10,405 nt of DNA from Dehalococcoidia bacterium. GTDB lineage: Bacteria; Chloroflexota; Dehalococcoidia; Lucifugimonadales; UBA3495. The notes below the pieces were generated by a model, which worked only from the letters and a program-made list of their open reading frames with translations, was not told where the DNA came from and did no database searches. The stretch spans positions 1 to 10,405 of the forward strand of contig DPHC01000002.1 in assembly GCA_003523055.1 (NCBI GenBank), written 5' to 3'. The translations under genes were made by a program, and so were the position numbers. This document shows, in pieces, positions 1-7,270 of the stretch (positions are counted from its first letter, which is position 1; each line of letters starts with the position of its first letter).

Positions 1-1004
1 GCTGAAGTGAAATTGTCAGGGATTCTTGCCCAAATATACAAACTAGCCTCTGGTATAGCAACTTCTAACCCCATTCTAGTTAAAGCGGTTATTACTCTGT
101 CTCTTCTGGCTTGATATATATTGATATTTGTTTGTACACAAGATTGATCATCTAAAAGCGCTTGCATAGACATTTCTTGTACTGCTTGAGGAATTCCAGA
201 GTCCAGGTTTGCCTTTATTTGAAACAGGGCTTTTATCATGTCACTGTTTCCCACAACCATGCCTGATCTCCAACCGGTCATATTGTAAGTTTTTGACAAC
301 GAATGGAATTCTACGCCTATGTCTTTTGCTCCTGGGATTTCCATAAAGCTTAATGGTTTATACCCTTCATACCCTATTTCACTATAGGCGGCATCATGTA
401 GTAGGGCTATATCGTGTTGTTTGCAAAAACTAATTGCTTCTTTGAAGTCGTCAGCACTAGCAATTGCACTCGTTGGATTATTAGGGTAATTCAGCCACAT
501 TATTTTTGCTTTTTTGGCTATGTCAGTAGGGATATCGTTATAATTTGGCAACCATTTATTGGATTCTGTTAATGGCATAGTATAACTTTCAGCGCCTGCA
601 AACATTGTTCCTACTGCGTACACTGGATATGCAGGGTCAGGAATTAACGCAACGTCTCCAGGATCTAAGAAACAAAGTCCGGCGTGGCCTATTCCTTCTT
701 TGGCCCCGATGAGCGGCAAGACTTCGGAATTGGCGTCTAATTCAACCCCAAAACGATTCTTATACCAGTCAGCTATGGCTTGCCTGAATTCAGGAAGGCC
801 ATCACTTTCAGGATATCGGTGGTTTGGCTCATGTTTGGATGCCGTTAATAATCTTTCTATAATCGGGTCAGGGGTAGGGATATCGGGATCTCCTATGCCA
901 AAGGTAACTACGTCAGCTCCAGCAGCTTTCTTCTCCGCTATGATTCTGGATATCTCTACAAAAGGATAAGGAGCTAGTTTTCCGAGTCGTTGTGAAAATT
1001 CCAT
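1..1004 (-). CDS. dapL: LL-diaminopimelate aminotransferase (DapL), 3' end cut by window edge
   Basis: A PLP-dependent fold-type I aminotransferase. DapL converts tetrahydrodipicolinate directly to LL-diaminopimelate using glutamate, bypassing the acylated intermediates of the DapD/C/E route. Reading leftward from the ATG at 1004 gives 334 open residues with no stop before the edge. Visible motifs are FGIGDPDIPTP (35-45), HRYPESDGLPEFR (62-74), NYPNNPTS (172-179), HDAAYSE (203-209, with D204 expected to pair with the PLP nitrogen) and HSLSKTYNMTGWRSG (234-248), where K238 is the Schiff-base lysine. Family members run about 385-390 residues, so roughly 50 residues, including the C-terminal substrate-carboxylate arginine, lie outside. 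AAGAGG (1015-1010) sits 5 nt before the ATG and supports the start. dapF ends 15 nt upstream, which argues for the DapL assignment over a generic aspartate aminotransferase. A broader-specificity aminotransferase cannot be excluded. Confidence 0.9.
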   Translation of the reverse strand, partial: MEFSQRLGKLAPYPFVEISRIIAEKKAAGADVVTFGIGDPDIPTPDPIIERLLTASKHEPNHRYPESDGLPEFRQAIADWYKNRFGVELDANSEVLPLIGAKEGIGHAGLCFLDPGDVALIPDPAYPVYAVGTMFAGAESYTMPLTESNKWLPNYNDIPTDIAKKAKIMWLNYPNNPTSAIASADDFKEAISFCKQHDIALLHDAAYSEIGYEGYKPLSFMEIPGAKDIGVEFHSLSKTYNMTGWRSGMVVGNSDMIKALFQIKANLDSGIPQAVQEMSMQALLDDQSCVQTNINIYQARRDRVITALTRMGLEVAIPEASLYIWARIPDNFTS

Positions 1005-1019
1005 TTTTGCCTCTTATTA

Positions 1020-1874
1020 TTAAGTTATAGTGAATTCGCCTGTGAATGCTGTAGTTGCGGGTCCTGCCATGTATACGTGGCCTGAGGGTTCCCATGATAT
1101 GGAAAGAGGGCCGCCGGGTAAGTGTATGGTAGAGTCTCTACCAATTAGTCCTTTCAGGCGAGCTGCAACAGCTACGGCGCAAGCACCAGTACCACAGGCT
1201 AACGTTAGCCCAGAACCTCGTTCCCACACACGCATTTTCATCTCACCGTTATTCATTATGTTAACTATTTCGAAATTGACCCTGTTTGGAAATATTTTAT
1301 GATTTTCGATTTCAGGTCCGATATCTCCCAAAGGGAATTCTTCTACTGGTTGTTCAATGAAACAGATCGCATGAGGATTTCCCATTGATACGAATGACAT
1401 CTCAAGATCATAGCCAGACGTTTTGAAAGGGTAATCTAAGATGTGTTCCAAATTTTGCCAATCAGGTTCAAGATCTACAGGAATCTCTGAAGGGTTCAAA
1501 AGAGGAAAGCCCATATCAACCGTACATGATTTTACTTCATTTCCTTTATACTGCGGTGAAACTTTTAATATGCCTGCCAACGTTTCCACTGTTACAGATT
1601 CAGGATGAGTATCCGTTATACCGTTTTCAATTACTAGTTTCACGAAACATCTTAGTCCGTTGCCGCACATTTCGCCTTCTGACCCATCTGCATTAAACAT
1701 TTGCATTCGCAAATCAGCTTTATCGGAATCGTGAATGAGAATCAAGCCATCTGAACCGATTCCGAAATGACGGTCACTGATAACCTGGGATAGTTCTGGC
1801 CAATTTTCCGTTTGGTTTCTAGCATCAACAAAAATATAGTCGTTGCCTATACCGTGCATTTTAGTAAATTTCAT
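1020..1874 (-). CDS. dapF: Diaminopimelate epimerase
   Basis: Interconverts LL- and meso-diaminopimelate by a cofactor-independent two-base mechanism, the step after DapL on the way to lysine (and to peptidoglycan where present). From the ATG at 1874 it encodes 284 residues, close to the usual 270-285. The N-terminal MKFTKMHGIGNDYIFVD is the family's classic opening. The two active-site cysteines are C70 in NADGSEGEMCGNGLRC and C227 in the ACGTGACA loop; WERGSG (217-222) precedes the second. The frame stays open 20 codons upstream (to 1934), but that stretch has no family similarity and no good ribosome site, so I start at the canonical methionine. A GGGG lies 9 nt ahead of it. The gene ends in three consecutive in-frame TAA codons (1022-1014), and the dapL ribosome site overlaps the last of them, so dapF and dapL are probably cotranslated. 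Confidence 0.95.
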   Translation of the reverse strand: MKFTKMHGIGNDYIFVDARNQTENWPELSQVISDRHFGIGSDGLILIHDSDKADLRMQMFNADGSEGEMCGNGLRCFVKLVIENGITDTHPESVTVETLAGILKVSPQYKGNEVKSCTVDMGFPLLNPSEIPVDLEPDWQNLEHILDYPFKTSGYDLEMSFVSMGNPHAICFIEQPVEEFPLGDIGPEIENHKIFPNRVNFEIVNIMNNGEMKMRVWERGSGLTLACGTGACAVAVAARLKGLIGRDSTIHLPGGPLSISWEPSGHVYMAGPATTAFTGEFTIT

Positions 1875-2030
1875 ATTAACAAACCCCGTAGCCATTTTAA
1901 CATACATCAATGTTGTTATAGTTCTTTTGGTCAATTCGAAGGAGTTTGTTGTGTTTATATAAAATACCGAATTAGGGTTTTTTTAATGCTGGATGCCTTT
2001 ACTTGAATTTAAGATGATTTACAACTCTAA
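1875..2030 (-). other. Long leader between miaA and dapF
   Basis: A 156-nt gap, the longest within the minus-strand series, where the other gaps are 9-68 nt. It is very AT-rich. In the transcript sense it contains an inverted repeat AACAT-6 nt-ATGTT at 1914-1899, about 25 nt before the dapF ATG. I find no convincing -35/-10 pair: a TTGACC has no good -10 at 16-18 nt, and a TATATAAA has no good -35. There is also no GC-rich stem followed by a T-tract that would end transcription after miaA. It may hold a weak internal promoter or simply be an untranslated spacer. No conserved RNA fold is recognisable by eye. Confidence 0.4.
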
Positions 2031-2960
2031 TTAATGGATCATATCAGGTAAAGACTTCAAAAAGCATGTCACATTAGATAGTAAATCAATGTCATTTGAA
2101 TCAAACCAATTAATATTCGTATCAGTTAATTTAAACCAATTATATTGCTTTCTTGCTAACTTATGGGTTCTATTTTTAATTTGGGAAACCGCTTCTCGTA
2201 ACGTTAGTTCTCCATGTATAACTTTTATTAATTCTCTGTAACCAGGGCTATTGAAACACCGTGCAGAATGCGAGTAACCTAGTTTGAGCAATTTTTGTAC
2301 TTCGTCATATAAACCTGAATCCAACATTTCATCTACTCGAGCATCAATACGGTTGTATAGCAGTTCTCTATCCATTGTTAATCCTATAATGAAATAGTTA
2401 TTTTCTTGAAAATAAACATCAGGCTGATCTATAGAGGTAGTTGGGATCGGTGAACTTGAGATTTCTATGGCTCGTATTATTCTATGAGTATTTCTAAAGT
2501 CAATTTGAGAGGCTCTTACTGGGTCTAAATGTTTTAGTTTTTCGTACAGTTGTATGTTACCTTGATCTTTAGCAAATCTGTATAAGTAAGCTCGAAGATC
2601 TTTGTCAGGTGGAGTGTTTGCGAAAGTCCAATTGTCTAGAATACTTTTAACATATTGCCCAGATCCTCCGCAAATGACGGGAATATTGGAGTTAGACGTA
2701 ATAGACTGCATAGTAGACTTGGCAAGTTGTTTAAATATGCTTACATTGAATTCATCTCCGGGATCTACTATATTTATCAAATGATGAGGCACTTGTAAAA
2801 TCTGGGTTTTAGTTGGTTTGGCTGTGCCAATATCCATTAGCTTATAAACTTGCCGGCTGTCTGCATTAATTACTTCTATAGGGAATTCTGCATTTAATTG
2901 GACACATAAGTCAGTTTTTCCTGACGCCGTTGGTCCAACAATTACTATGACGTTAGGCAA
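2031..2960 (-). CDS. miaA: tRNA dimethylallyltransferase
   Basis: Transfers the dimethylallyl group of DMAPP to N6 of A37 in tRNAs reading UNN codons, giving i6A37. The 309-residue length is normal. The N-terminal P-loop is GPTASGKT (9-16), followed by NADSRQVYK (32-40), DIGTAKPT (43-50), PHHLINIVDP (58-67) and ICGGSGQYVKS (96-106). The C-terminal half carries the RIIRAIE segment, SPGYREL and RTHKLARKQYNWFK, matching the family's GYKE and KRQ-WFR signatures. The start must be the TTG at 2960: a TAA lies five codons upstream in frame, and the first in-frame ATG comes only at residue 42, beyond the P-loop. The gene lies 12 nt after tpiA. It uses the same isoprenoid precursor pool as the prenyltransferase homologue further up the series. 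Confidence 0.95.
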   Translation of the reverse strand: MPNVIVIVGPTASGKTDLCVQLNAEFPIEVINADSRQVYKLMDIGTAKPTKTQILQVPHHLINIVDPGDEFNVSIFKQLAKSTMQSITSNSNIPVICGGSGQYVKSILDNWTFANTPPDKDLRAYLYRFAKDQGNIQLYEKLKHLDPVRASQIDFRNTHRIIRAIEISSSPIPTTSIDQPDVYFQENNYFIIGLTMDRELLYNRIDARVDEMLDSGLYDEVQKLLKLGYSHSARCFNSPGYRELIKVIHGELTLREAVSQIKNRTHKLARKQYNWFKLTDTNINWFDSNDIDLLSNVTCFLKSLPDMIH

Positions 2961-2972
2961 ATTGTACCTGCC
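2961..2972 (-). promoter_or_regulatory. Ribosome binding site deciding the TTG start of miaA
   Basis: In the transcript sense the 12 nt between the tpiA stop and the miaA start contain AGG (2969-2967) six nt before the TTG. A second AAGG overlaps the tpiA TAA. The placement explains how a TTG codon can serve as the start and suggests coupling to tpiA translation. Confidence 0.6.
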
Positions 2973-3728
2973 TTAGGTGGTCTTTGAGAATTGGCGCACT
3001 AATTCACAGAACTGGTTTGCATTTAGACTGGCACCGCCCACTAGAGCTCCATTTATATTATTCAATCCTACGAAATTAGAAATGTTACCTGGATTTATAC
3101 TTCCACCGTAAAGTAGGGGAGTATCGTTGCTTCCATTACCAAATAACGAGCGCAACACTGTTTTAATATCATTTCCCATGATGTCATCGACTTCTTCTGG
3201 AATGGCTGTTTCTCCGGTGCCAATTGCCCAGATAGGTTCATAGGCGATAATTAAATTTGATATATCATGTAACCCAGATAAAGCCGATTCTAATTGAGTT
3301 TTTAAAACTTTTGAAGTTTCTCCGTTATGTTTTTGGTCAGAATTTTCTCCAATGCATAAAAACGGCTTTAGGTCATTATTGACACAAGCTTCAATTTTTT
3401 TTCTTATCAATTCATCAGATTCATTAAATAGAGTTCTTCTTTCTGAATGTCCGACCAGGACATATTGACTAAGGCCTCGCAACATATTAGGGGAGATTTC
3501 ACCGGTGAATGCTCCTGATTCCTCGGGATACATATTTTGAGCACCTATTTGTATAGTAGTTCCTCTGAGGGCATCTCTGACTGACAGTAAGGATGTAAAA
3601 GGAGGGAAAATTACAACTTCGCACCCTGAATCTGGTTTAGGCTGTTCTCTGATTTCCATTGCTAACGCTATAGATTCAGAAAATGTAGTGTTCATCTTCC
3701 AGTTACCTGCGATTATGTTTCTCGGCAT
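2973..3728 (-). CDS. tpiA: Triose-phosphate isomerase
   Basis: Interconverts dihydroxyacetone phosphate and glyceraldehyde 3-phosphate in glycolysis/gluconeogenesis. The 251-residue TIM barrel is full length. Visible catalytic residues are N9 and K11 in GNWKMN, H94 in VGHSERR and the base E164 in AYEPIWAIGTG, which continues into the flexible loop 6. The phosphate-binding YGGSINPGN (207-215) and GALVGGASL (227-235) are intact. The ATG at 3728 is preceded by AGGGAG, about 5 nt away, which overlaps the end of apgM. The gap between the two genes is only 11 nt, so coupling is likely. Together with pgk and apgM it forms a three-gene block for lower glycolysis. Confidence 0.98.
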   Translation of the reverse strand: MPRNIIAGNWKMNTTFSESIALAMEIREQPKPDSGCEVVIFPPFTSLLSVRDALRGTTIQIGAQNMYPEESGAFTGEISPNMLRGLSQYVLVGHSERRTLFNESDELIRKKIEACVNNDLKPFLCIGENSDQKHNGETSKVLKTQLESALSGLHDISNLIIAYEPIWAIGTGETAIPEEVDDIMGNDIKTVLRSLFGNGSNDTPLLYGGSINPGNISNFVGLNNINGALVGGASLNANQFCELVRQFSKTT

Positions 3729-3739
3729 GGTTTCTCCCT

Positions 3740-4945
3740 TTATGGGCCGTATTTTGTGAGTCTGCTTGAATGGGATAAAATCAAAGACATTAATTCTGTC
3801 GCTTGTATTGTTCCCAGTGATCCAAATCTACAATCATATTCGCTAAATCCTTTATTATAATCTCCAAGTGTCCATTTAGAATGGATCATCATTGGTACAG
3901 GATGCCAACTATGAGATCCCATGGCGGCTGGGGTTGAGTGATCGCCAGCAATTATGAACACATCGGGGTTTAGATCAAGGATCTGGGGGATAAATTGGTC
4001 TAAATCTTCTAAAGTCCGGACTTTTGCGCTGAAATCTCCATCTTCTCCTGCCGCATCTGCTGGTTTGTAATGCAGAAAAAAGAAATCGTAGTCATTCATT
4101 TTGTTATTTAATGTATGAACTTCAGATCCGAAATCTTTACCCGTTGGAATGATATCCATTCCTGCTACTGTTGCAAGACCTCGGTACATGGGATATGCGG
4201 CTATGGCAGCAGATTTCATTTTGTAAGTTTGTGGGAAAGAAGGTAAATCTGGCAACTGAGACCATCCTCGGAGGAGAACCATATTAGCAACGTCTCTATT
4301 GGAAATTATACTTTTTGCCTGATTGGTAAATTGGTTAATGTAAGTAGCTGTTGCAGTAGCTTTCGTTTCTAGTGGTTCACAATTAAGAGGAGGTAAACCA
4401 GTCTGTTGCGGGTCAGTTTCGCTAATTGCTTGTGACAAGTTGTCCCCACGCATTCTTAAGACGAATCGGTAATCTTGCACTTGGAACACATCTGTTTGGC
4501 ACCCTTCTACTATTATGTTGTCTAATTGCTCTACTAAGGGCGAACTTAAGGTGGTAGAAATTCTTCCAGCTCTTCTGTCTATTAGATTACCTGAACTATC
4601 TAATGTACAAAAATTACCTCTCGAAGCTAGGTCTCCTGGAAGCAAGTCTATCCCTATACCGAGGCCTTCTAAGATCCCACGGCCTATATAATATTTAAGA
4701 GGGTCATACCCAAAAAGAGCCAAGTGTCCTGGTCCACTCCCTGGAGTCACTCCTTGTGCAACTGGAATGGTCAATCCACAGGAACTAGAGTGCGATAGCA
4801 AGTCCAAGTTAGGTGTTTTTGCTGTTTGTAGTTCTGACAACTTCGTTTTGGTTGATGGCATTCCACCCAGCCCGTCAACTACTAATAGTACTATCTTAGT
4901 ATTATTTTCGATTACTGTGTCTGTAATGTAATGTGCATCAATCAT
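3740..4945 (-). CDS. apgM: 2,3-bisphosphoglycerate-independent phosphoglycerate mutase, archaeal type (ApgM)
   Basis: Interconverts 3- and 2-phosphoglycerate. It belongs to the alkaline-phosphatase superfamily and uses a phosphoserine intermediate and two divalent metals. At 401 residues it has the length of the archaeal/ApgM group, not the roughly 510-residue GpmI of most bacteria. Visible motifs are VVDGLGG (22-28, metal ligand D24), TPGSGPGHLALFGYDP (67-82, with S70 the likely phosphorylated serine), GRGILEGLGIG (88-98) and DRRAGRIS (123-130). In the C-terminal half, HYKPADAAGEDGDF (292-305) supplies H292 and D297, GDHSTP (334-339) supplies D335 and H336, and HSWHPVP (345-351) supplies the last ligand. 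AGGA sits 7 nt before the ATG. The gene lies 13 nt after pgk and 11 nt before tpiA. Bacteria with ApgM are scattered over several phyla, including Chloroflexota. Confidence 0.94.
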   Translation of the reverse strand: MIDAHYITDTVIENNTKIVLLVVDGLGGMPSTKTKLSELQTAKTPNLDLLSHSSSCGLTIPVAQGVTPGSGPGHLALFGYDPLKYYIGRGILEGLGIGIDLLPGDLASRGNFCTLDSSGNLIDRRAGRISTTLSSPLVEQLDNIIVEGCQTDVFQVQDYRFVLRMRGDNLSQAISETDPQQTGLPPLNCEPLETKATATATYINQFTNQAKSIISNRDVANMVLLRGWSQLPDLPSFPQTYKMKSAAIAAYPMYRGLATVAGMDIIPTGKDFGSEVHTLNNKMNDYDFFFLHYKPADAAGEDGDFSAKVRTLEDLDQFIPQILDLNPDVFIIAGDHSTPAAMGSHSWHPVPMMIHSKWTLGDYNKGFSEYDCRFGSLGTIQATELMSLILSHSSRLTKYGP

Positions 4946-4958
4946 ATATCAGTCCTGT

Positions 4959-6158
4959 TTAAATATTTGAATCTGGGAGCGAAGTTATGCCAGGCAACGC
5001 AGTTCCGCTCATAAAATCCAATGAAGCGCCTCCACCAGTAGAAACATGAGTGATTTTTGCTGCAATATTAAGTTCTTCAACAGCTTCAGCAGTAGATCCT
5101 CCCCCGACTACACTTACCATGTCTTGGTTGCTCGCTACTGCATTTCCTATGTCTCTTGTTCCGGTTTTGAAATTAGGAAATTCAAATACTCCCATAGGTC
5201 CATTCCAAATTAATGATTTTGCTTGGGAAATTATTTTACTATATGTATAAATTGTGTCTGGTCCTATATCCATTATATGTGAGTTACTAGGGGTTTCGCC
5301 TTTGTTAAACAGATTAAAACCAACGTCGTTCGAAAATGTTTCACTCACTATTAAATCCGTTGGTATCATTAATTGTACCTGTTTTTCAGAGGCTATTTGC
5401 ATTAAATTACTTGCATATTCCAGTAATTCCGGTTCATATGCAGATTGGCCTATAGGATGTCCTTGAGCTTTCAAGAAAGTGTTGGCCATACCGCCTCCAA
5501 TTAAAAGGTAGTCTATTTTTGAGAGCAAATTATCAATCAGAAGTATTTTATCGCTCACTTTGGAACCTCCCATTAAAGCGACATATGGCTTGGTAGTCGA
5601 TTGTAGGATCTTGGTGAGATTAACCACTTCTTTTTCAACCAACAAGCCCATGCAAGATGGCAAGTAATTTTGTATCCCAACCGTTGAGGCGTGCGCTCTG
5701 TGGGCAACAGCAAATCCGTCCATTACGTATAAGTCGCATAAAGAAGCTAATTTTGAAGCGAATTCGGGGTCATTTTGTTCTTCGCCAGGGTCAAATCTTA
5801 AATTTTCTATCAAAGCTACTTCACCGGGTTGCATCGCTTCAATTTCAGTTTTAACATTTGGGCCAATTACTTCTGGTATGTATGTCACTGGCTGACCTAA
5901 TAAAGAGGATAGCAAGTGAGCTATTGGTTTTAGTCTAAGGGATTCATCTACCTGACCTTTTGGTCGACCTACGTGAGTACATAAAACTACTCGGCATTTA
6001 TTTTGCACTAGGTAGTTTATAGTAGGTATAGATTCTCTCAATCGGTGTTGGTATTTTTCGAGTTCTTTTTTACCTAATTCTAGAGGAATGTTGAAATCAA
6101 CTCTAACTAACACTTTTGTTGATGGGTTTAAGTTTATTTCTTTCAGGCTGAGTTTCAT
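4959..6158 (-). CDS. pgk: Phosphoglycerate kinase
   Basis: Transfers the acyl phosphate of 1,3-bisphosphoglycerate to ADP, an ATP-forming step of glycolysis. The 399-residue length is standard. The N-domain shows VDFNIPL (20-26), the substrate arginine R39 in HRLRESIPTI, THVGRPKG (61-68), ENLRFDPGE (118-126) and AHRAHAST (152-159). The C-domain shows GGSKVSDKI (197-205), GGGMANTFL (221-229), WNGPMGVFE (318-326) and the nucleotide-binding VVGGGSTAEAVEE (350-362) and STGGGASLDFMSG (373-385). The usual DAFG before AHRAH reads DGFA here (147-150). The ATG at 6158 has no Shine-Dalgarno sequence. It follows a 68-nt AT-rich gap containing a promoter-like pair, so pgk may head its own transcript with apgM, tpiA, miaA, dapF and dapL. 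Confidence 0.98.
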   Translation of the reverse strand: MKLSLKEINLNPSTKVLVRVDFNIPLELGKKELEKYQHRLRESIPTINYLVQNKCRVVLCTHVGRPKGQVDESLRLKPIAHLLSSLLGQPVTYIPEVIGPNVKTEIEAMQPGEVALIENLRFDPGEEQNDPEFASKLASLCDLYVMDGFAVAHRAHASTVGIQNYLPSCMGLLVEKEVVNLTKILQSTTKPYVALMGGSKVSDKILLIDNLLSKIDYLLIGGGMANTFLKAQGHPIGQSAYEPELLEYASNLMQIASEKQVQLMIPTDLIVSETFSNDVGFNLFNKGETPSNSHIMDIGPDTIYTYSKIISQAKSLIWNGPMGVFEFPNFKTGTRDIGNAVASNQDMVSVVGGGSTAEAVEELNIAAKITHVSTGGGASLDFMSGTALPGITSLPDSNI

Positions 6159-6196
6159 AATAATTCAATGATTTATAATTTTATTCAATCTCTTAA

Positions 6197-6224
6197 ATAA
6201 TACGATGTTTATAAGATAAATCAA
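6197..6224 (-). promoter_or_regulatory. Candidate promoter upstream of pgk
   Basis: In the transcript sense TTGATT (6224-6219) lies 16 nt before TATTAT (6202-6197). These match the sigma-70 consensus at 4/6 and 5/6 positions and would start a leader of roughly 30 nt ahead of pgk. The region also holds two ATTGAAT copies 20 nt apart just before the ATG. In DNA this AT-rich, chance matches are common, so this is only a candidate. Confidence 0.35.
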
Positions 6225-6226
6225 TG

Positions 6227-7261
6227 TCACAAAGTCTTGTTCAAGAAATGATTAAACACCAACTGAATCTCATTTGTTTCAGTGTTTGGATTTGCGTCAA
6301 TAGTTTTTTGGATAATTTTGATTGAATTGTTAAATAGTGTTTTAGCTTTAAGGATAGCATAGTTTTTACTTCCAGATTCCTCCATTATGTTAACTATAGT
6401 TGAGGCGTCTTTATCATCAAGGACTCTTTTCATGTACAGGCCAGAAATTTCTCTAATGATAGGGCGCGTAGCAGTGTTTAAAGTATGAATCAGTGGGAAC
6501 GTTTTTCTTTTCAGCATTATGTTGTCTCTAGTTAGGCCCAATCCATCATCTCCCCAAATATCTTTTATGTCCTTTTGGATCTGGAAAGACACTCCTAAGT
6601 CACTGCCGGCTTGTTTGAATTCTTTGAGAATTAAGTCAGGCGTAGGAGAGGAAGTAGTTCTGCATGCCAAAGAAAAGGCACACTCAGTCAGAGATCCAGA
6701 TTTGTTGCTCACCATCTCCAAAAAAGTTGCCTCGGTTATCCTTAATTCGTCTCTGATAGTTAATTCACTGTACTGGCCTTCAAAAATGTTTAAACAAGCT
6801 TGATCCAAGTCTGTAATTGCTTGCAATTTTAACTCGTCCGTCATGTTGGGATTTGTCAAAATATTCGTTCTTGCCAGCGCGTGTAATCCATCTCCGGCGT
6901 TGATAGCCTGAGACGGGCCCCAAGTCCACCATATGCTAGGGCGTTGGTTATCTGATCCCCCATGTTGCACATCATTGTGTATTGTTAGAAAATTGGCTAA
7001 CAGTTCAATGGAAGAAGCAAATTCCATTGCTAAAACATCTGATCCACAAAGCAATTTTGAAACTACTAAACACAGTATTGAGTCTAAATTTGGAATTGGT
7101 GAATAAGTATCTTCGTCACCGGATAGGTTGCTCCATCCAAAATGATAAGAAATGAGGTCAAATAAAAGCCCAGTCTTTTCTTTCAGGTTATCTCTTAAGT
7201 GTTGCTCTACTGATTTGCCATATATGGATATAGAATCTGAAGTGAAATCGTTGTTACTCAT
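6227..7261 (-). CDS. Polyprenyl synthetase (trans-prenyltransferase) family protein with degenerate Asp motifs
   Basis: A 344-residue member of the all-alpha isoprenyl diphosphate synthase superfamily. Active members condense isopentenyl diphosphate with an allylic diphosphate to make geranyl, farnesyl or longer chains. Fold markers in order are ELLANFLTIHNDVQHGG (86-102), QRPSIWWTWGPSQAINAGDG (106-125), EGQYSEL (161-167), the KSGSLTECA helix (187-195), FQIQKDIKDIWGDDG (226-240) and RKTFPLIHTL (252-261). The order and spacing fit HDDIQD-type synthases. The first aspartate-rich motif DDxxD reads NDVQH (96-100) and the second reads KDIKD (230-234), so magnesium-binding aspartates are lost in both. 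The arginine-rich patch after the first motif is reduced to a single R107. It may be a low-activity paralogue, a regulatory subunit of a heteromeric synthase or an enzyme with changed function; the substrate cannot be told. The gene lies 9 nt after tsaC, without a close ribosome site. Confidence 0.85.
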   Translation of the reverse strand: MSNNDFTSDSISIYGKSVEQHLRDNLKEKTGLLFDLISYHFGWSNLSGDEDTYSPIPNLDSILCLVVSKLLCGSDVLAMEFASSIELLANFLTIHNDVQHGGSDNQRPSIWWTWGPSQAINAGDGLHALARTNILTNPNMTDELKLQAITDLDQACLNIFEGQYSELTIRDELRITEATFLEMVSNKSGSLTECAFSLACRTTSSPTPDLILKEFKQAGSDLGVSFQIQKDIKDIWGDDGLGLTRDNIMLKRKTFPLIHTLNTATRPIIREISGLYMKRVLDDKDASTIVNIMEESGSKNYAILKAKTLFNNSIKIIQKTIDANPNTETNEIQLVFNHFLNKTL

Positions 7262-7270
7262 GTTATTTTA

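Noticed and set aside
1875..1934. In-frame 20-codon N-terminal extension of DapF beginning at 1934
   Set aside because: It has no family similarity and no ribosome site; the canonical DapF opening MKFTKMHGIGNDY starts at 1874.
1978..1984. Run of seven T as a terminator tail
   Set aside because: It lies on the plus strand, which has no gene ending here, and no GC-rich stem precedes it; on the transcribed strand it is an A run.
1812..2006. Plus-strand 64-codon open frame across the dapF start and its leader
   Set aside because: It overlaps the well-supported dapF start antisense, has no ribosome site and no recognisable motif.
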